Shown here: positions 7,158 through 9,935 of the stretch, piece after piece
Layout of the letters: the number at the start of each line of letters is the position of its first letter
How positions within the stretch are numbered: position 1 is the stretch's first letter
Source: an uncultured Collinsella sp.
GTDB taxonomy: Bacteria > Actinomycetota > Coriobacteriia > Coriobacteriales > Coriobacteriaceae
Direction of reading: 5' to 3'
DNA length: 9,935 bases
Assembly (NCBI GenBank): GCA_900541195.1
Contig: UQIY01000059.1
Coordinates: 1-9,935 of the forward strand
Made by a program: the position numbers and the translations under genes
The notes under the pieces: generated by a model
Databases searched by the model: none
The model's input: the letters and a program-made list of their open reading frames with translations, nothing else
Told to the model about the DNA's origin: nothing

Positions 7158-7374
7158 ATGGTGCCTCCGTTCGTTTTCAATATTGTATTCTAGATTATCT
7201 AGTTTTGCATACCACAATGAACGGTATGATCGTCGGCTTTGGCTCGAGTCCGGCCGCAGGATAACTGGCTTGTTTTTGCACAACAAAACGTCCACCAGCA
7301 ACGTTGCCTCAAGCTCGTTACTGATGCACGTTTAAGTAAAAAACAACAACCTTACATAAGATATATTATCGTAC
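7158..7374. other. AT-rich gap between DUF1836 gene and trxB
   Basis: No gene is seen. It holds the DUF1836 promoter/operator at its left. To the right, downstream of trxB on the minus strand, is a weak fold (ATAAG...CTTAT, within 7355-7377) followed by TTGTTGTTTTTT (7343-7332), which could be a poor terminator for trxB. Confidence 0.35.
7182..7209 (-). promoter_or_regulatory. Promoter and palindromic operator of the DUF1836 gene
   Basis: On the minus strand TACAAT (7187-7182) fits a -10 box, 24 nt before the ATG. TGCAAA (7209-7204) is a poor -35 with a 16-bp spacer. Between them lies CTAGAT-A-ATCTAG (7190-7202), a perfect 6-1-6 palindrome, the place where a repressor or MerR-type regulator would act. 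The sequence AAAACTAGAT (7206-7197, minus strand) is identical to 5534-5543 upstream of degV. Confidence 0.5.
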
Positions 7375-8313
7375 TTATCCGTGTAGGAAAGCGTATGCGC
7401 TGGTAGCCGCTATGGCTCCGTCCGAAACGGCGGTCACAACTTGGCGTAAACGCTTGGAACGGATATCGCCGGCAGCAAATAAGCCAGGCGTGCGGGTGGC
7501 CATCGATTCGTCGGTCACAATACCGCCGTCGGGCGCCAGATCCACCAGATGCTCTACAAGCTCGGTATGGGGCTGCGTGCCAGCAAAGACAAATATGCCA
7601 AACGAACCAGGATCAAAGGACTCAGCGTGCATTTCACTAGTCGCATTGTCCTTAAACGTGATTGTCGTGGGCATCGCCTCACCAGAAAGCTCAACAATAC
7701 TAGTTTGGTACCTAACTGAAATATTATCTTTTGCGAGCACCTTTTGAACCACGCCATCGGGGGCACGGAACTGATCGCGACGCAAGACGATGGTCACGCT
7801 GCTGGCGATTTCTGACAAGAACAGGGCTTCCTCACAGGCAGCATTACCGCCACCGATGACAAAGACCTGTTTACCGCGAAAGAACATGCCATCGCACGTC
7901 GCGCAATAAGAAACGCCACGACCGCGATACGTATCCTCGCCAACAAAACCAGCAGATCGCGGCGTGGCACCCATGCAAGCGATAACGCTCGAGGCCAGCG
8001 TATCGCCCATATCGTGATGCACCGTAAACAGCGCCGCATCCGCATCGTAATCGATACCCGCAACCATGCTCCATGCAACCTGTGCTCCCAGGCCCTCTGC
8101 ATGTTGCTGAAACCGCTCGCCGAGTTCGGCGCCACTCAAGAGCGGAATGCCCGGATAGTTCTCGACCTCATTGGTTGTGGCGATCTGTCCTCCCGACATA
8201 CCTTGCTCAATCACGGTCGTCGTTAGGTTGGCGCGCGCCGCGTAAATGGCTGCAGCATAGCCCGCAGGCCCGCCGCCGATAATCGCAACATCGATCGGCT
8301 GATGAGTAGTCAT
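7375..8313 (-). CDS. trxB: Thioredoxin-disulfide reductase
   Basis: A 312-aa cytoplasmic flavoenzyme passing electrons from NADPH via FAD and a Cys pair to thioredoxin or a similar redoxin. The FAD-binding site is IIGGGPAGYAAAIYAARA (11-28), the redox pair is C137-A-T-C140 followed by D141, and the NADPH site is IGGGNAACEEALFL (153-166) with VLRRDQFRA (176-184). The arginine pair R178-R179 argues for NADPH and against the ferredoxin-dependent variants. The C-terminal FAD motif is GLFAAGDIRSKRLRQVVTAVSDGAIAA (277-303, in two parts). AGGAGG (8321-8326) lies 7 nt before the ATG at 8313; the frame stays open far upstream across the glycosyltransferase gene, which is not meaningful. No thioredoxin gene is adjacent. 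The GGGNAA in place of GGGDSA is a mild departure. Confidence 0.95.
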   Translation of the reverse strand: MTTHQPIDVAIIGGGPAGYAAAIYAARANLTTTVIEQGMSGGQIATTNEVENYPGIPLLSGAELGERFQQHAEGLGAQVAWSMVAGIDYDADAALFTVHHDMGDTLASSVIACMGATPRSAGFVGEDTYRGRGVSYCATCDGMFFRGKQVFVIGGGNAACEEALFLSEIASSVTIVLRRDQFRAPDGVVQKVLAKDNISVRYQTSIVELSGEAMPTTITFKDNATSEMHAESFDPGSFGIFVFAGTQPHTELVEHLVDLAPDGGIVTDESMATRTPGLFAAGDIRSKRLRQVVTAVSDGAIAATSAYAFLHG

Positions 8314-8388
8314 GAAGAGACCTCCTGTCGAAAGATTGGCGTTCTTTGCGCTCATACCCAAATTTATGCGAACGTGACACTCATGCAC

Positions 8389-8394
8389 TACAAT
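8389..8394 (+). promoter_or_regulatory. Candidate -10 box for the glycosyltransferase gene
   Basis: TACAAT lies 36 nt before the ATG at 8431. No good -35 is visible at 16-18 bp spacing. The 117-bp gap must also carry the divergent trxB promoter, which I could not place with confidence. Confidence 0.4.
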
Positions 8395-8430
8395 GATTCT
8401 CTGTGAAACAAAGATGAAGGGGAGATATCG

Positions 8431-9732
8431 ATGGATCAGACGCAGACGAGCGATGACGCTCCCCTGCTCACGCACAGCACTCCCCAATCGGGACAAACCA
8501 CGCTCTTGGCTCAGCAAAAACCTCTCGTGACTATCGTGCACGCCTCGGTCGGCTCGGGCCACAAGGCCGCCGCAAATGCGATTGCGCAGGCATTCGACCA
8601 CATCCGCGGCACCAATGGCATCCCCGAGGATGTTGAGATTGAAGTGCTCGATATCCTTGATTTTGGACGCATAAAATTCGACGGCAACAAAACGGCCGCC
8701 TCGTTTACCGGCGCCACGCGCCCAATTTATGACTTGACCTGGCGTTATACCCTTACCGGACACCTGCTTTGGGGCGGTGGCACGGCATGGTCGCGCATCA
8801 TGTTCCCCGCATTTAACGAATACGTTCGAACTCGCAGGCCCATTGCCGTGGTAGCCACACATATCACGGCAGCCAACGTCGCCGTCGGCGCGCGCGTCAT
8901 TACGGGCATCGACTATCCCGTCATTTGCGTACCGACCGATTACGAGGTCGAGGGTTGGTGGCCCCATAAGGACACCGACCTATTCTGCGTAGCAAACGAG
9001 TTTATGGCCGAAACACTCCGCCCCCGTAAGGTTCCCGAGGCAAAGATCCGCATTACGGGCATCCCCATTCGCGCCGGGTTTGATACGGACTACAACCGCG
9101 AGGAAGAACTCGAGAAGTTCAATCTCCCCACAGACAAGCTCGTTGTGCTGGTGATGGCCGGCGCAAGCTTGCCTCAACCGTACGTTCGCTTTCGCGCGGA
9201 GATGGACCGCACCCTCCCCTTCCTGCGCAGCTTCGAGGACATGCACTTTGTCTTTTTGCCGGGCAAGGATGCCGAATATGCCACCCGTCTCAAAACGCTT
9301 TTCGATGCCATGAAACTCGAGAACGTCACGGTTCTTGACTACGTCGATGACATGGCAGCGCTTATGCACGGCTGTGACCTGGCAATCCTCAAATCTGGCG
9401 GACTCACTGTTACCGAATGCCTGTGCGCACACCTGCCTATGATTCTGCTGGGCAAGTCATATGGCCAGGAAAAGGCCAACACCACCATGCTCACCGGCAT
9501 GGGCGCCAGCATGCATGTCACGACCGCACGCGAGCTCATCGTGACGCTTCGCCATCTCCACGATCATCCCGAGTCGCTCAAGGCTCTGCTCATCAACGGC
9601 GAAGTGCTGCGCCGTCCACATGCAGCCGAGGATATCGCCATCGCAACCATGGAACTTGCAGGCAAAACCCAAAAACGCAAACGAGCCTTCTGCCGCTTCT
9701 ACTGGGGCGAAAAACCCGCGCATATCCGCTAG
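8431..9732 (+). CDS. Glycosyltransferase of the MGDG synthase / UgtP type (GT28)
   Basis: A 433-aa membrane-associated enzyme predicted to add a hexose from a UDP-sugar to diacylglycerol or a related lipid, giving glycolipids for the membrane or lipoteichoic-acid-type anchors. The MGDG-synthase N-terminal domain (about 33-212) starts with VTIVHASVGSGHKAAANAIA (33-52), then has VVATHITAANV (140-150), VPTDYEVEGWWPHKDTDLFC (167-186) and ITGIPIR (208-214). The GT28 C-terminal domain (about 236-410) has VLVMAGAS (239-246), FLPGKDAEY (275-283), and the donor-binding KSGGLTVTECL (321-331) with GQEKAN (345-350). The first 30 residues are polar and probably disordered. The tail (411-433, KTQKRKRAFCRFYWG...) is basic and aromatic, suiting membrane contact. 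GGGGAG precedes the ATG. Sugar and acceptor are not determined. It is transcribed divergently from trxB. Confidence 0.87.
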   Translation: MDQTQTSDDAPLLTHSTPQSGQTTLLAQQKPLVTIVHASVGSGHKAAANAIAQAFDHIRGTNGIPEDVEIEVLDILDFGRIKFDGNKTAASFTGATRPIYDLTWRYTLTGHLLWGGGTAWSRIMFPAFNEYVRTRRPIAVVATHITAANVAVGARVITGIDYPVICVPTDYEVEGWWPHKDTDLFCVANEFMAETLRPRKVPEAKIRITGIPIRAGFDTDYNREEELEKFNLPTDKLVVLVMAGASLPQPYVRFRAEMDRTLPFLRSFEDMHFVFLPGKDAEYATRLKTLFDAMKLENVTVLDYVDDMAALMHGCDLAILKSGGLTVTECLCAHLPMILLGKSYGQEKANTTMLTGMGASMHVTTARELIVTLRHLHDHPESLKALLINGEVLRRPHAAEDIAIATMELAGKTQKRKRAFCRFYWGEKPAHIR

Positions 9733-9752
9733 CGTCTTAAAGTCCGCTGCTC

Positions 9753-9765
9753 GGCGGGAGCCGCC
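9753..9765 (+). other. Short GC hairpin after the glycosyltransferase gene
   Basis: GGCGG-GAG-CCGCC forms a 5-bp stem 20 nt past the stop. The following bases (catatatcatt) lack a T-run, so it is at best a weak terminator. Confidence 0.3.
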
Positions 9766-9768
9766 CAT

Positions 9769-9796
9769 ATATCATTCCATGCTCAAACATTCTCGC
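9769..9796. repeat. 28-bp direct repeat, copy 1
   Basis: Begins ATATCATTCCATGCTCAAAC and ends CATTCTCGC. It is identical over 28 bp to the copy 63 bp downstream. It is non-coding and lies between the glycosyltransferase gene and the contig end. Confidence 0.85.
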
Positions 9797-9821
9797 GGGG
9801 CGCTCGCATCCCTCCCGCCCA

Positions 9822-9908
9822 CCTCTCACACATATCATTCCATGCTCAAACATTCTCGCTTCGCTTCGCTCGCTGCGAAACTGCGCGTGGAACGATATGT
9901 GTGAGAGG
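9822..9908. repeat. 21-bp inverted repeat (foldback element) at the contig end
   Basis: The left arm 9822-9842 (starting CCTCTCACACATATC) and the right arm 9888-9908 (ending GATATGTGTGAGAGG) are reverse complements with one mismatch. The 45-nt middle contains a smaller hairpin, TTCGC-tcgct-GCGAA (9865-9879). The mismatch and inner structure favour a natural repetitive palindrome over a library foldback, but the right arm abuts the adapter exactly, so an artefact is possible. Confidence 0.65.
9832..9859. repeat. 28-bp direct repeat, copy 2
   Basis: Identical to 9769-9796. This copy is embedded in the inverted repeat that follows: its first 11 bases belong to that repeat's left arm. Confidence 0.85.
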
Positions 9909-9935
9909 CTGTCTCTTATACACATCTCCGAGCCC
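9909..9935. other. Nextera transposase adapter sequence (contamination)
   Basis: The final 27 bases begin CTGTCTCTTATACACATCT and continue CCGAGCCC, matching the start of the Illumina Nextera read-2 adapter (mosaic end plus index-side tail). It is not genomic. In reverse it encodes MCIRDS, a known artefact start of false database proteins. Confidence 0.97.

Noticed and set aside
7158..7301. In-frame N-terminal extension of the DUF1836 gene
   Set aside because: It crosses the promoter-like region and palindrome; the ATG at 7157 has GGAGG 6 nt upstream.
8314..8967. In-frame upstream extension of trxB to a 530-codon frame
   Set aside because: It overlaps the conserved glycosyltransferase gene in antisense, and a strong AGGAGG with ATG at 8313 gives the normal 312-aa length.
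9769..9859. CRISPR array
   Set aside because: Only two copies of the 28-bp repeat, the second lies within an inverted repeat, and there are no cas genes.
9737..9925. Small minus-strand frame beginning MCIRDS
   Set aside because: Its first codons are Nextera adapter and the rest is repeat sequence.

Overview
This window looks like a contig from a Gram-positive gut actinobacterium of the class Coriobacteriia, most likely Collinsella or a close relative. That is inferred from moderate-to-high G+C, strong GGAGG/AAAGGA ribosome sites, short AT-richer intergenic promoters, and a GarA-like FHA gene followed directly by a MerR gene, an arrangement known from Actinomycetota. No 16S gene or other taxonomic marker is present, so the genus is a judgement. 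The last 27 bases are Nextera transposase adapter, so the real sequence stops at 9908.

Left end (1-1231, minus strand): the first permease (cut by the window edge) and the ATPase of a lantibiotic self-protection/resistance ABC transporter of the LanFE(G) type. The two genes overlap by ATGA. This block is clearly more G+C-rich than the rest and may be transferred. Positions 1232-1619 hold no gene. They hold a GC-rich leader hairpin for the ABC genes, a small palindrome, three CACCAAA boxes spaced 26 bp apart inside a 19-bp inverted repeat, and the promoter of the next operon.

Centre (1620-5427, plus strand): five closely spaced genes ending at a hairpin terminator. They are a PgsA-type phosphatidyltransferase, a GarA/OdhI-like FHA protein with an N-terminal phospho-switch motif, a MerR regulator of the Rv1828 type, adenine phosphoribosyltransferase, and a secreted coiled-coil NlpC/P60 peptidoglycan hydrolase. 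The set links membrane lipid synthesis, Ser/Thr-kinase signalling, purine salvage and cell-wall remodelling.

Right half (5517-9732): degV (plus) and a DUF1836 putative regulator (minus) converge on one strong terminator. Both promoters carry palindromes built from the same ACTAGAT half-site, suggesting that one regulator controls both genes. A thioredoxin reductase (minus) is divergent from a processive-type diacylglycerol glycosyltransferase (plus).

Right end (9753-9908): non-coding repeats (a 28-bp direct repeat and a 21-bp inverted repeat), then adapter. I see no rRNA, tRNA, CRISPR array, transposase or clearly novel multi-gene system. The most interesting leads are the shared degV/DUF1836 operator and the GarA-type switch that keeps only one of the two usual threonines.
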